This document shows positions 42,788 through 50,554 of a DNA stretch of 64,000 nucleotides, piece after piece. Numbering within the stretch: position 1 is the first letter of the stretch; each line of letters starts with the position of its first letter. The notes under the pieces were generated by a model. That model searched no databases. It had not been told where the DNA came from and worked only from the letters and a program-made list of their open reading frames with translations. This stretch comes from Haloprofundus salilacus (GTDB lineage Archaea > Halobacteriota > Halobacteria > Halobacteriales > Haloferacaceae): assembly GCF_020150815.1 (NCBI RefSeq), contig NZ_CP083723.1, positions 2,852,001 through 2,916,000 of the forward strand. Direction: 5' to 3'. The position numbers were made by a program, and so were the translations under genes.

Positions 42788-44299
42788 GTGCGCATCTCCA
42801 CAGCCCTCCGCACCGGATTCCGACTCCCAGATCGCCATCCGGTCGCCGTCCTCCCATTTTACCTCCTCGCGACGAGCGTCGGCGTCATCGCTCGCGTCCC
42901 GATGTTCGTCGGTATCGCCGTCGCAGTCGCCGCCCTCTCCTCGAACGGACGACTCGACGCGTTTGTCGACAGCGTCCAGCAGGTCGACTTCGCCGCTGTC
43001 GACCCCGCTGAACCGACGACTGCGACCGGACTGGCGGACGCGCTCGCGGTGCTCGTGACGCCGGTGACGGCCGCGGTGCTCGCAGTGTCGGTGTTGGTGG
43101 CGGTCGTTCTCGGTCTGTTGGCGACCGGCGTCGTCCGGGCCGGAACGCTCTCGGCGGTGCTGGCCGCAATAGACGGGGGCGACCCGACCGTCGGCGGGAT
43201 CGGCGGCGCGAGGCGGTTCTGGCGCTCGTTCGTCGGCTTTCTGCTCCTGCGAACCGCGCTGTTCGGCGGCTTGTTTCTCGTGACGGCGCTGGTCGCACTC
43301 GCGCTGTCGTTGCTCGGCGTCGCGGGAATCGTGCTGGGGGTTCTCGTCGCGCTGGTCGGGGTGGTGCTCGCGCTCGTCGTGGGGTTGCTGTTGGCGTTCA
43401 CCGAGCAGTCGCTCGTCGTCGACGGCGAGGGACTGGTCGACGCGCTCCGTGCGAGCGTTCGGTTTCCGTTCCGGCGGCCCGTCGACTTCCTGTTCTACGT
43501 GCTCGTCGCGGGCGCAGCGTTCGTCGGCAACGGCATCGTCATCGGGACGGCCGGGGCACTCGGAGTCACGCAGGCCGGGACGCTGCTCTCGATTCTTCTC
43601 ATTTCGCCGGTTCTCGACGGTTTCAAGACCTCGCTGTACGCCGAGCGCGGACTCTCCGAGCGCGAGAGCGGGTACGGAATCGAGGGCGAGCCGACCCCGC
43701 GACGACGCCGCCTTGTCTCGGGGACGCGCGACGGCGTGGGCGCGCTCGGCCGATTCGTCGTCGAACATCCGGGCTGGAATCTCGTCTCGACGTTCGTGCT
43801 GGCCGGGAGCGTCCTCGCGGGTTACGTCGCGACGTCCGGGTACGGGATTCGAATCGGCGCCCCGGGCGACGTGGCGGGCGTCTTCGGCGTCTTCCCCGTC
43901 GACACGTTCGTCAACATTGCGGCGAACAACTGGCTCGTCGCCGCCGGCAGTGCCTACGGCGGCCTCGCGCTCGGGGTTCCGGCGGCAGTCAGTCTCGCGT
44001 TCAACGGGCTTCTCGTCGGTGCGCTCGCCGGAATATTCGAATTGACGCCGTTTCTGGCGCTCGTCGCACCGCACGGCGTCATCGAACTGCCGGGGTTGAT
44101 CGTCGCGGGCGCGCTCGGACTGCATCTCGGTCGCGTCGGGTGGAGTGCGTACCGCGGGCGACGCGACGCGGCGTCGCTCGCCGGAGAGCTGCGGCGCGCG
44201 TTCCGGATACTCGTCGGACTGGCCGTCGTCTTCGTCGTGGCGTCGTTCATCGAGGCGTTTCTCACGCCCCGAATCGCCGCCGCCGTCCTCGGCGGGTGA
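42788..44299 (+). CDS. Multi-pass membrane protein with C-terminal SpoIIM/DUF95-type domain
   Basis: A 503-residue membrane protein with two parts. The first 290 residues have six to seven hydrophobic helices resembling the DUF7544/glycerophosphodiester-type membrane domains of archaea. The last 200 carry the stage II sporulation protein M (DUF95) pattern: NIAANNWLVAAGSAYGGLALGVP, FNGLLVGALAG and the hallmark APHGVIELPGLIVAGALGLHLG. Such domains are thought to organise membrane transport or remodelling; no function is proven in archaea. The start is GTG at 42788. It stands alone. Confidence 0.75.
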   Translation: MRISTALRTGFRLPDRHPVAVLPFYLLATSVGVIARVPMFVGIAVAVAALSSNGRLDAFVDSVQQVDFAAVDPAEPTTATGLADALAVLVTPVTAAVLAVSVLVAVVLGLLATGVVRAGTLSAVLAAIDGGDPTVGGIGGARRFWRSFVGFLLLRTALFGGLFLVTALVALALSLLGVAGIVLGVLVALVGVVLALVVGLLLAFTEQSLVVDGEGLVDALRASVRFPFRRPVDFLFYVLVAGAAFVGNGIVIGTAGALGVTQAGTLLSILLISPVLDGFKTSLYAERGLSERESGYGIEGEPTPRRRRLVSGTRDGVGALGRFVVEHPGWNLVSTFVLAGSVLAGYVATSGYGIRIGAPGDVAGVFGVFPVDTFVNIAANNWLVAAGSAYGGLALGVPAAVSLAFNGLLVGALAGIFELTPFLALVAPHGVIELPGLIVAGALGLHLGRVGWSAYRGRRDAASLAGELRRAFRILVGLAVVFVVASFIEAFLTPRIAAAVLGG

Positions 44300-44415
44300 G
44301 CGCGCCGTCTCGGGACGGAAGCGGGCCGAGTACCGATTCGTTTATCGCCAGTTAGTACGGCGATGAACGAGTTGGTACTACTCTTGAGACTCCTTTCGCC
44401 GTTCGGATTTCGAAA

Positions 44416-44558
44416 CCTACTGTGTTAAGCGGACGAGTTTAGTGGATAGCGCTACGTTCTTGAGACGCGAACCGCGGACGCGCCGGACACAAACACAGTT
44501 CGCGTGCCAACGAACTTAGCCAAACCATGCAGTCCCGGTGTGCTGCGTTCGACGAGGC
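44416..44558 (+). repeat. Tandem element copy 1 (putative small-RNA gene)
   Basis: Box A CCTA at 44416, preceded by CGAAA; TTTAGTGG at 44438-44445; 40-nt core 44492-44531 with the stem AGTTCG (44497-44502), 8-nt loop, CGAACT (44511-44516); then GCGTTCGACGAGGC at 44545-44558. Core identity with copies 2 and 3 is 39 of 40 positions. The box order fits promoter, transcript start, structured RNA on the plus strand. Confidence 0.6.
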
Positions 44559-44670
44559 TTCGGTCTCAAACCATCTTCGGAATCCGATGCGACCAGCGAT
44601 GCGTCTCGACGGTGCCCGGCGTAGAGTCTCGCACGTAGCTGTCACTCTTGTTCGGCAGGCAGTACGGCGA

Positions 44671-44813
44671 CCTAATATATCTGGTACCGATACTTAGTGG
44701 ACGAAGCGCCAACTACAGTACGCGAACACGGACGCACCGGACCCGAACACAGTTCGCGTGCCAACGAACTTAGCCAAGCCATGCACTCCGGACGCGCCGT
44801 GTTTAGCGAGGAG
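44671..44813 (+). repeat. Tandem element copy 2 (putative small-RNA gene)
   Basis: Box A CCTAATATAT at 44671-44680 is the best TATA box of the three; CTTAGTGG at 44693-44700; core 44746-44785 with stem 44751-44756 / 44765-44770. Spacing from box A to the TTAGTGG box is 22 nt, as in the other copies. A minus-strand 68-codon frame with TTG start (44900-44694) covers this copy and reads HGLAKFVGTRTVFGSG through the core; it is the main alternative explanation. Confidence 0.6.
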
Positions 44814-44902
44814 TACCCCTCGTTCTTCCCAATCTCCGAAACCTGACGCGAGGAGCGACGCGTCTCGGTCGCGACGATCGGGCCATCGTTCGAAACCCAA
44901 TG

Positions 44903-45044
44903 CCTAACATATTAGGTGATGTCGTTTAGTGGGTGGGGTTGTAAGTAGTAACTGCGAACCGCGGAACACCGGACCCAAACACAGTTCGCGTGCCAACGAA
45001 CTTAGCCAAGCCATGCAGTCCCGGTGCGCCGCGTTCGACGAGGC
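44903..45044 (+). repeat. Tandem element copy 3 (putative small-RNA gene)
   Basis: Box A CCTAACATATTAGG (44903-44916, itself an inverted repeat) follows CGAAACC; TTTAGTGG at 44925-44932; core 44978-45017 with stem 44983-44988 / 44997-45002; GCGTTCGACGAGGC at 45031-45044 as in copy 1. The distances between boxes are the same as in copies 1 and 2 to within one base. Confidence 0.6.
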
Positions 45045-45073
45045 CAAGTCCTCGTATCCCCCCCATCCTTCAC

Positions 45074-45125
45074 TGACTACCCGGCGAGCGCATCCGCTCG
45101 TCGGCGGTAGTCACATTCGAAAAAA
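45074..45125 (-). terminator. Terminator of the rhodanese gene (T6 run and long hairpin)
   Basis: In the direction of the minus-strand rhodanese gene a run of six T (45125-45120) is followed by an inverted repeat whose outer arms GACTACC/GGTAGTC and inner arms CGAGCG/CGCTCG enclose CATC (45074-45111). It probably ends that transcript and may also stop plus-strand transcripts from copy 3. Confidence 0.5.
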
Positions 45126-45164
45126 CTCGAAATGGGGAGCGAGAGCCGTCGAAGTGACGGGCGC

Positions 45165-46028
45165 TCAGTCGTCGTTGCTGCCGGTTTCGACGGGTGCGCC
45201 GACGAGGTTGCCCCACTCGGTCCACGAGCCGTCGTAGTTGGTGACGTTGTCGTAGCCGAGCAGTTCGTGGAGCGCGAACCACGCGATCGAGGAGCGCTCG
45301 CCGATGCGGCAGTACGCGATGACGTCCTGGTTGTCGTCGACGCCCTCGGACTCGTAGAGTTCGCGGAGTTCGTCGGCGGACTTGAACGTGCCGTCGTCGT
45401 TCACCGTGGCCGCCCACGAGATGTTACGTGCGCCCGGGACGTGACCGCCGCGCTGGGCGGTCTCCTGCAGTCCCGGCGGGGCGAGAATCTCGCCGCTGAA
45501 CTCCTCGGGCGAGCGAACGTCGACGAGCGGCAGACCGCGGTCGATGGCCTTCTCGACGTCGTCGCGGTACGCGCGGATGGACTCGAAGGGGCCGCGAGCG
45601 TCGTACTCCTGCTCGGGGAACTCCGGCGCCTCGTCGGTCGTCGGGTAGTCGTTGTCGACCCAGTAGTCGCGGCCGCCGTTCATCAGGCGCACGTCCTCGT
45701 GGCCGTAGTACTTGAACTGCCAGTAGGTGTACGCCGCGAACCAGTTGGAGTTGTCACCGTAGAGGACGATTGTGGAGTCCTCGCTGATGCCGTGAGAGCC
45801 GAGCAGGTCCTCGAAGTCCTCCTTGGTCAGGATATCGCGGGTCGTCTGGTCCTGTAGTTGCGTCTCCCAGTTGAACCCGATCGCACCGGGGGCGTGACTG
45901 TCGTCGTACGCCTCGGTGTCCACGTCGACTTCCACGAGTCGGTAGTCGGGGTCGTCGCTCTGGAAGTCGTCGAGATGGTCTTCCACCCAGTCCGCCGAAA
46001 CGAGCACGTCTTTTGCGTAATCTGCCAT
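45165..46028 (-). CDS. Sulfurtransferase, two rhodanese domains
   Basis: A 287-residue thiosulfate sulfurtransferase-type protein with tandem rhodanese domains. The N-terminal inactive domain runs from VLVSADWVEDHLDDF to about residue 140. The C-terminal domain has the active-site loop VIAYCRIGERSSIAW, the CRxGxRS form expected for thiosulfate as donor. DVRSPEEFSGE and HVPGARNISW are conserved surroundings. It transfers sulfane sulfur to cyanide or thiols. It starts at ATG 46028 and is divergent from a second rhodanese gene. Confidence 0.9.
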   Translation of the reverse strand: MADYAKDVLVSADWVEDHLDDFQSDDPDYRLVEVDVDTEAYDDSHAPGAIGFNWETQLQDQTTRDILTKEDFEDLLGSHGISEDSTIVLYGDNSNWFAAYTYWQFKYYGHEDVRLMNGGRDYWVDNDYPTTDEAPEFPEQEYDARGPFESIRAYRDDVEKAIDRGLPLVDVRSPEEFSGEILAPPGLQETAQRGGHVPGARNISWAATVNDDGTFKSADELRELYESEGVDDNQDVIAYCRIGERSSIAWFALHELLGYDNVTNYDGSWTEWGNLVGAPVETGSNDD

Positions 46029-46257
46029 CGCAGATGTCTACGTTCTCCGGGAGCATAATCCCTCCACCCCCGGCATGTACGGCCGTTCGAGCGAAGTACC
46101 GGATAATGTTGCATCATCCTGCCCGACGAGCGATTTATTCCAGTGTTGCACGGCTGACGAGTCGGCAAGTGCCGGCAAAATACCCCGGTAGGAAAGACGA
46201 GAGTCAGTCGTGACCGCGACGCCGACAGCTAAATCCCACCCGGCCGTAGCCCGCCCC

Positions 46258-47052
46258 ATGTACGAAAACGCCGTCGTCGCCGCGTCGTGGGTCGCCGACC
46301 GACTGGACGAACTCCGCGTCGTCGACGTGCGCGACGCGTGGGAGTTCGACGGCATCGGTCACGTTCCCGGTGCGGTGAACGTGCCGTTCGACGAGTTTCG
46401 TAGCTCTGCGGGCGACGAAGGGATGTTACCCGGAGAGGAGGTGTGGGCGGAGTTGCTCGAAGCGGCCGGCGTCGACAACGGCGACCACCTCGTTGCCTAC
46501 GACGACACCCACGGCGTCTTCGCCGCTCGGTTCCTCGTGACCGCCGAACTGTACGGACACGACACCGACCGTCTCCACCTGCTCGACGGCGACTACAGCG
46601 CCTGGAGTCGCGAGTACGAGACGACGACGACGGAGACTACGGACCCCGAACCGACGACCTACGAGGTCCGACGACCCGAGCGGACGCCGCTGGTCGATTA
46701 CGAGACCGTCCTCGACAGCCTCGACGACTCGGACGTGGTCGTCGTCGACACGCGGGAGGCGTGGGAGTACGAGGAGGGTCACATTCCCGGTGCAGTGCAA
46801 CTCGACTGGCGGGAGTTCGTCGACGACGAGGCGCGCGGACTGAAACCGGCCGAAGAACTCGAATCGATTCTGACCGACCACGGCGTCGGCGACGACCAGC
46901 AGGTGCTGCTGTACTGCAACACCGCCCGCCGTATCAGTCACACGTACCTCGTGCTCCGGCATCTCAGGTACGAGGACATCGCGTTCTACGAGGGAAGCCT
47001 CACCGAGTGGGAGGAACGCGGCGGACCCATCGAAAGCGAGGATGCGGAGTAA
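46258..47052 (+). CDS. Second two-domain sulfurtransferase with atypical active loop
   Basis: A 264-residue tandem-rhodanese protein (MYENAVVAASWVADRL...). The catalytic loop in the C-terminal domain reads LLYCNTARRISH: the Cys is kept, but the loop CNTARR differs from CRxGxR, so the donor or acceptor may differ from the neighbour's. DVRDAWEFDGIGHVPGAVNVP and DTREAWEYEEGHIPGAVQLDW mark the two halves. ATG 46258 is used; a GTG at 46210 is possible. A TATA-like GATTTATTCC lies near 46130. Confidence 0.87.
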   Translation: MYENAVVAASWVADRLDELRVVDVRDAWEFDGIGHVPGAVNVPFDEFRSSAGDEGMLPGEEVWAELLEAAGVDNGDHLVAYDDTHGVFAARFLVTAELYGHDTDRLHLLDGDYSAWSREYETTTTETTDPEPTTYEVRRPERTPLVDYETVLDSLDDSDVVVVDTREAWEYEEGHIPGAVQLDWREFVDDEARGLKPAEELESILTDHGVGDDQQVLLYCNTARRISHTYLVLRHLRYEDIAFYEGSLTEWEERGGPIESEDAE

Positions 47053-47165
47053 GACGGGAGGTGGAGACAGAGATGGGAACGAGACGGAGATGAAACGGAG
47101 AAAAAGATGAGGACGGAGAAAGAGAGGAGAGGGGAACGGAGGCGGGAACGGAACCGGAGACGACA
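47053..47165. repeat. Polypurine (G/A) tract
   Basis: After the stop of the second rhodanese gene the plus strand is almost pure G and A for about 110 nt, an irregular series of GGAGA, GAAA and GGAAC words with only scattered pyrimidines. It has no coding value and sits between two convergent genes. Confidence 0.75.
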
Positions 47166-47210
47166 GTCGGCGGAGCAGACGACCCGGCATCGAGCGAGCT
47201 CGACGGACGC

Positions 47211-47507
47211 TCAGTACGACTGGACGACGACTCGCCCGTCGTCGCACGCGGCGACGGACGACCCGGCGTAGTGAAACTCGACGACACGACCGCCGGGTCG
47301 GTCGAACAGATCGAGCGAGTCGTTCAGAATGTCGTCGAGTGCGTCGGGGTCGAGCGAGTCGAACAGCGGCGGCAAAGAGAGTTGGTCGACGTCGACGGCG
47401 TCGGCGACGGCCCGGACGACGGTGTCGCTCGGTCGTTCGCCGCTGTGTCTTCGGTAGGTTTCCGCGTTCGGCCCTGGGGTAATCAAGGGTGGAGGAGTAG
47501 TAGTCAC
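47211..47507 (-). CDS. HalOD1 output-domain protein
   Basis: A 98-residue protein matching the halobacterial output domain HalOD1: SDTVVRAVADAVDVDQLSLPPLFDSLDPDALDDIL and the end GGRVVEFHYAGSSVAACDDGRVVV. HalOD1 modules occur alone or fused to sensor domains and are thought to relay signals. The start appears to be GTG at 47507. It lies 74 nt after the Bat-like regulator gene on the same strand. Confidence 0.83.
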   Translation of the reverse strand: MTTTPPPLITPGPNAETYRRHSGERPSDTVVRAVADAVDVDQLSLPPLFDSLDPDALDDILNDSLDLFDRPGGRVVEFHYAGSSVAACDDGRVVVQSY

Positions 47508-47580
47508 GACTACTCGTGGATACGGATTTTCGAGAATGTATCCAGTGATTATGTAACTGGGTTTATCACAACGTCGTCAC

Positions 47581-48222
47581 TCAGTGCTCGATAAGCGTCC
47601 GCCGAATCAGATTTCGGTAGCCGCGGCGGAGACGGTCGGCGACGGCCTGTCTGCTGATATCGAACTCCTCGGCGAGCGAGTCGAGCGACGTCTGTCGGGG
47701 AACGTCGAAGTACCCCCGGTGGAAAGCGAGCAAGAGCGTCTCTCGCTGCGCGTCGGTGAGACCTTCGGTCCGCGTACGTCGTTCGCGGAGGCGTCGCAAC
47801 TGCCGGAGTTCGAGCGGCACGTCGTGGCTCTGGCAGTGGGCTTGAAACGCCGAGAGGCAGTCCCGCGTGGGCGCTCGACATTTGAACGTCCAGCCGTCGG
47901 TCGTCCCGACCGCGCTGAGAAGTGCGACGTCGAGACAGGCGAAGCCCGCGAGAACGTCGTCGCCGGCGGGGGTCCAACGGCTCTGAAACAGCGTTCCGTC
48001 GCCGTCGTCGCCGAGGACGGTGACGCTCTCGAAGGCGTCGTGGGTGGCGAGCACGTCGACGATCACCGCCTCGTCGGCGCCGGTGACCCGGAAGTACGGA
48101 AACACGTCCGGTCTCGTCGGGATGACGCGAACGAGTTCGATTCTTACGTCGGACGCCGCCGCGAGAACCGGCCCGAAAGGAAGTGCTTCGGCCGGGAGGG
48201 AAAACTCGGCGTAGAGAGTCAT
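47581..48222 (-). CDS. Bat-type (bacterio-opsin activator) HTH regulator
   Basis: A 213-residue transcription regulator. Residues 1-150 form the bacterio-opsin-activator-type N-terminal domain (MTLYAEFSLPAEALPFG..., TLFQSRWTP). The C-terminal 55 residues are the HTH_10 domain: LTDAQRETLLLAFHRGYFDVPRQ, SLDSLAEEFDISRQAVADRLRRGYRNL, the hallmark of the Bat family. Targets are unknown. ATG 48222 starts the domain. A pair of inverted arms CCAGT/ACTGG (47534-47552) in the spacer after it could be an operator for the HalOD1 gene. Confidence 0.86.
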   Translation of the reverse strand: MTLYAEFSLPAEALPFGPVLAAASDVRIELVRVIPTRPDVFPYFRVTGADEAVIVDVLATHDAFESVTVLGDDGDGTLFQSRWTPAGDDVLAGFACLDVALLSAVGTTDGWTFKCRAPTRDCLSAFQAHCQSHDVPLELRQLRRLRERRTRTEGLTDAQRETLLLAFHRGYFDVPRQTSLDSLAEEFDISRQAVADRLRRGYRNLIRRTLIEH

Positions 48223-48270
48223 ATGGTGTGTGGTTCGTTCGCGTTCATCACACAAAATACCGCTGCCGCA

Positions 48271-49275
48271 TCAATGTAACTCGTCTGAAAACTGTAGTTC
48301 GAGTTCGGACGAAAGTAACTTCGCGCTCTCCAGGACGAGCGCGACGACGAGCGGTCCGACGATGACCCCGAGGGCACCGAGACTCAGCAATCCGCCGACG
48401 AAGCCGACGAAGTAGACGCTCCCTGGGAGGTCAGCCGTTCGCCGGGCGAGTCGCGGTCGGATGAGCACGTCCGGCAGAAACGCCACGAAGAACCCGCCGA
48501 CGACGAAGACGAGGAGTGCGGCGACGGTCTGTCCGAGCGTGAGATGGTAGAGCGCCAGAAGCAGCAGCAGGAGACTCGGACCGAGAACCGGAACGAACTG
48601 CAGCACGGCCGCGACGGTCGCGAGCGCGATCGGAAAGTCGTAGCCGAGAAGCGCGAAGACGACCACGCTGACGAGGAACGTCCCGACGGCCGTCGCGGCC
48701 TGCAACACGTAGATGGCGAACAGCGTGTTGCGCGCGCGCTGGTCGAGCGCTCTCGCCACGTCCCGATAGGCGTGTGGGACGAGCGCCAGCACAGCATCCC
48801 GCGTCGTCCCCGCCCGATAGAGCAGCGAGAAGACGACGAGCGCGAACACCGAGAGTTTGATGAGCAGCACCGGTGCCGCGACGACGACCTCCTCCGCGAG
48901 CGACCGCAGGAGCGAGAGCGTGACAGCCGTCGCCTGGTCGAGCGTCACCGTGTAGGCGAAGTCGAACAGGGCGAGCGTCACTTCGTCGGGAACGATGCCG
49001 AGCAAGCCGCGGAGCGCGTCGAATCGAAGGACGAGAACGCCGACGAGCGGTGCTGCGACGGCGACGACGCCGAGGAACGCCGCCGCGGTGGCGACGGCGC
49101 TCGACGTCCACGCCGACAGCCCGCGTCGCGTCAGTTCCCGACGCAGCGGCGAGAGCAGATACGCGACCGTCACGGCGAAAAACACCGTCGCCAACACGTC
49201 GGCCAGTATCACCGCCGCCAAAAGCGCCGAGACGACGAACAGCGCCCCGAGAACGTACCGACGCTCGAAAGTCAC
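48271..49275 (-). CDS. AI-2E-family transporter (PerM-like)
   Basis: A 334-residue membrane protein with about seven to eight hydrophobic helices. The pattern VTFERRYVLGALFVVSALLAAV, LQFVPVLGPSLLLLLLALYHL and the later GVIVGPLVVALVLESA match the AI-2E/PerM family, which includes autoinducer exporters and Na+/H+ antiporters; a signalling molecule is not implied here. Start is GTG at 49275. It lies upstream of the Bat-like regulator on the same strand and diverges from the thiamine transporter. Confidence 0.88.
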   Translation of the reverse strand: MTFERRYVLGALFVVSALLAAVILADVLATVFFAVTVAYLLSPLRRELTRRGLSAWTSSAVATAAAFLGVVAVAAPLVGVLVLRFDALRGLLGIVPDEVTLALFDFAYTVTLDQATAVTLSLLRSLAEEVVVAAPVLLIKLSVFALVVFSLLYRAGTTRDAVLALVPHAYRDVARALDQRARNTLFAIYVLQAATAVGTFLVSVVVFALLGYDFPIALATVAAVLQFVPVLGPSLLLLLLALYHLTLGQTVAALLVFVVGGFFVAFLPDVLIRPRLARRTADLPGSVYFVGFVGGLLSLGALGVIVGPLVVALVLESAKLLSSELELQFSDELH

Positions 49276-49374
49276 GGATGGGATTTTCGTGAAATCGTTA
49301 TAGCCGTTTGGGTGTCCCGTCGACTCCGTCCGACCGGGCCGACGGCGCCCCGTTCCGGCGAGAACAGACCACGA

Positions 49375-49400
49375 ACGTTAAATAACACTCGGTGTAATTA
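49375..49400 (+). promoter_or_regulatory. thiB promoter with short palindrome
   Basis: TTAAATAA (49378-49385) is centred about 27 nt before the thiB ATG, implying a leaderless transcript. Overlapping the start region is an inverted repeat ACAC-TCG-GTGT (49386-49396) that could bind a regulator just downstream of RNA polymerase. Confidence 0.5.
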
Positions 49401-49407
49401 CCACGTA

Positions 49408-50553
49408 ATGAACCGACGGAGTTTCCTCAAAGCGGCGGGCGCGTCGGGCGTCGCGGCGTTCGTCGCGGGGTGTAGCGCCGAACCGGTCGACGACGGGGCC
49501 GACGGGCCGACGGCGAACGAAACGGGCGGACAGAACGGAACCGAAGGCGAGACGGGAACCGCGACGGGGACGCCGTCGGGTCCCGAAACGCTCCGCGTCG
49601 CGACGTACAGTTCCTTCGTCGACGCGCCGAGTTCGAGTCCCGGTCAGTGGATCAAAGAGCGGTTCGAGTCGGAGTTCGACGCCACGCTGGAGTGGCAGAT
49701 TCCCGACAACGAAATCAACTACTTCATCGAACGCGCGGCCCAGGGCGTCGACAGCGACGCCGACGCCTACGTGGGACTCGACACGAACATGCTCATCCGC
49801 GTCGACGAGAACGTCGACGGACAGCTGTTCGCACCCGTCGAATCGGACGCCGTTGAGGGTCGAAACGCGGTGCAGTCCGGGTTGGAGTTCGACCCACAGG
49901 GCCGCGCGATTCCGTACGACACGGGCTACATCAGTCTCGTTTACAACGAGAACGATGCGACCGCACCGCAGACGTTCGACGGGCTGCTGCGACCGGAGTT
50001 CGAAGGGGACCTCCTCGCGCAGGACCCGCAGTCGAGCGCAACGGGGCAGGCGTTCCTGCTCCACACCATCAAGGCGAAAGGCGAGGACGGCTACCTCGAC
50101 TACTGGGAGCAGTTGCAGCAGAACGGGGTTCGGGTGCTCGGCACGTGGGAGGACTCCTACGCCGCCTACTCGAACGGCGAGTCGCCGATGGTCGTCTCCT
50201 ACTCGACGGACCAGGTGTACGCCAACGAGGAGGGCGAGGACCTCAGCGAACACCAGATCCGCTTCTTGAACGGCGAGGCGTACGCCAACCCCGAGGGGAT
50301 GGCGCGCTTCGCCGACTCGCAGAACACGGAGCTCGCGAATCGTTTCCTCTCGTTCATGCTCCGGCCCAAAGTACAGGCCGAAATCGCCGTCAGAAACGTC
50401 CAGTTCCCGGCCATCGCCGACGCGCCGCTGCCGGAGGAGTTCGCGCAGTACGCCAAGGAGCCGGAGACGCCGGTCACTTTCACCTACGAGGAGCTCAAAG
50501 GGAACCTCAGTGAGTGGACCGACGCGTGGGCACGGCAGTTCGCCAGCAACTGA
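49408..50553 (+). CDS. thiB: Thiamine ABC transporter substrate-binding lipoprotein
   Basis: A 381-residue periplasmic-type binding protein. The N-terminus is a Tat signal with lipobox: RRSFLK at 3-8 and Cys22 (FVAGC). A Gly/Thr/Glu-rich linker of about 45 residues follows. The mature part is close to bacterial ThiB/TbpA: TLRVATYSSFVD, DAYVGLDTNML, AIPYDTGYISLVYN, LLAQDPQSSATGQAFLL, GTWEDSYAAYSNGESPMVVSYSTD. It captures thiamine (or phosphate esters) outside the cell for the permease and ATPase encoded next. The ATG at 49408 follows a TATA box at leaderless distance. Confidence 0.9.
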   Translation: MNRRSFLKAAGASGVAAFVAGCSAEPVDDGADGPTANETGGQNGTEGETGTATGTPSGPETLRVATYSSFVDAPSSSPGQWIKERFESEFDATLEWQIPDNEINYFIERAAQGVDSDADAYVGLDTNMLIRVDENVDGQLFAPVESDAVEGRNAVQSGLEFDPQGRAIPYDTGYISLVYNENDATAPQTFDGLLRPEFEGDLLAQDPQSSATGQAFLLHTIKAKGEDGYLDYWEQLQQNGVRVLGTWEDSYAAYSNGESPMVVSYSTDQVYANEEGEDLSEHQIRFLNGEAYANPEGMARFADSQNTELANRFLSFMLRPKVQAEIAVRNVQFPAIADAPLPEEFAQYAKEPETPVTFTYEELKGNLSEWTDAWARQFASN

Positions 50554-50554
50554 C

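Larger units (their letters stand above)
44300..45164. other. 865-nt gene-free stretch carrying three copies of an ordered element
   Basis: Between the SpoIIM-type gene and the rhodanese gene no frame gives a halophile-like protein. The stretch is organised as three successive units (see the three repeat entries), each with a CCTA/TATA-like box, a (T/C)TTAGTGG box 22 nt downstream, and a 40-nt core with a 6-bp hairpin 53-54 nt after that. Apart from these and a short flank of the core the units have diverged. The 3' end holds a terminator-like hairpin and T-run for the convergent rhodanese gene. Confidence 0.8.

Noticed and set aside
41994-42857. Longer 287-residue start for the ferritin-like protein
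   Set aside because: The 80 extra residues are Arg-rich and unlike halophile protein; ATG 42614 gives a sensible helical start.
44416-45044. CRISPR array for the three repeats
   Set aside because: Units are 230-255 nt apart, repeat cores 40 nt, spacers not uniform, and no cas gene is present.
46210-46257. GTG start for the second rhodanese
   Set aside because: The extra 16 residues are Ala/Thr/Pro-rich and precede a clean ATG at the domain start; possible but less likely.
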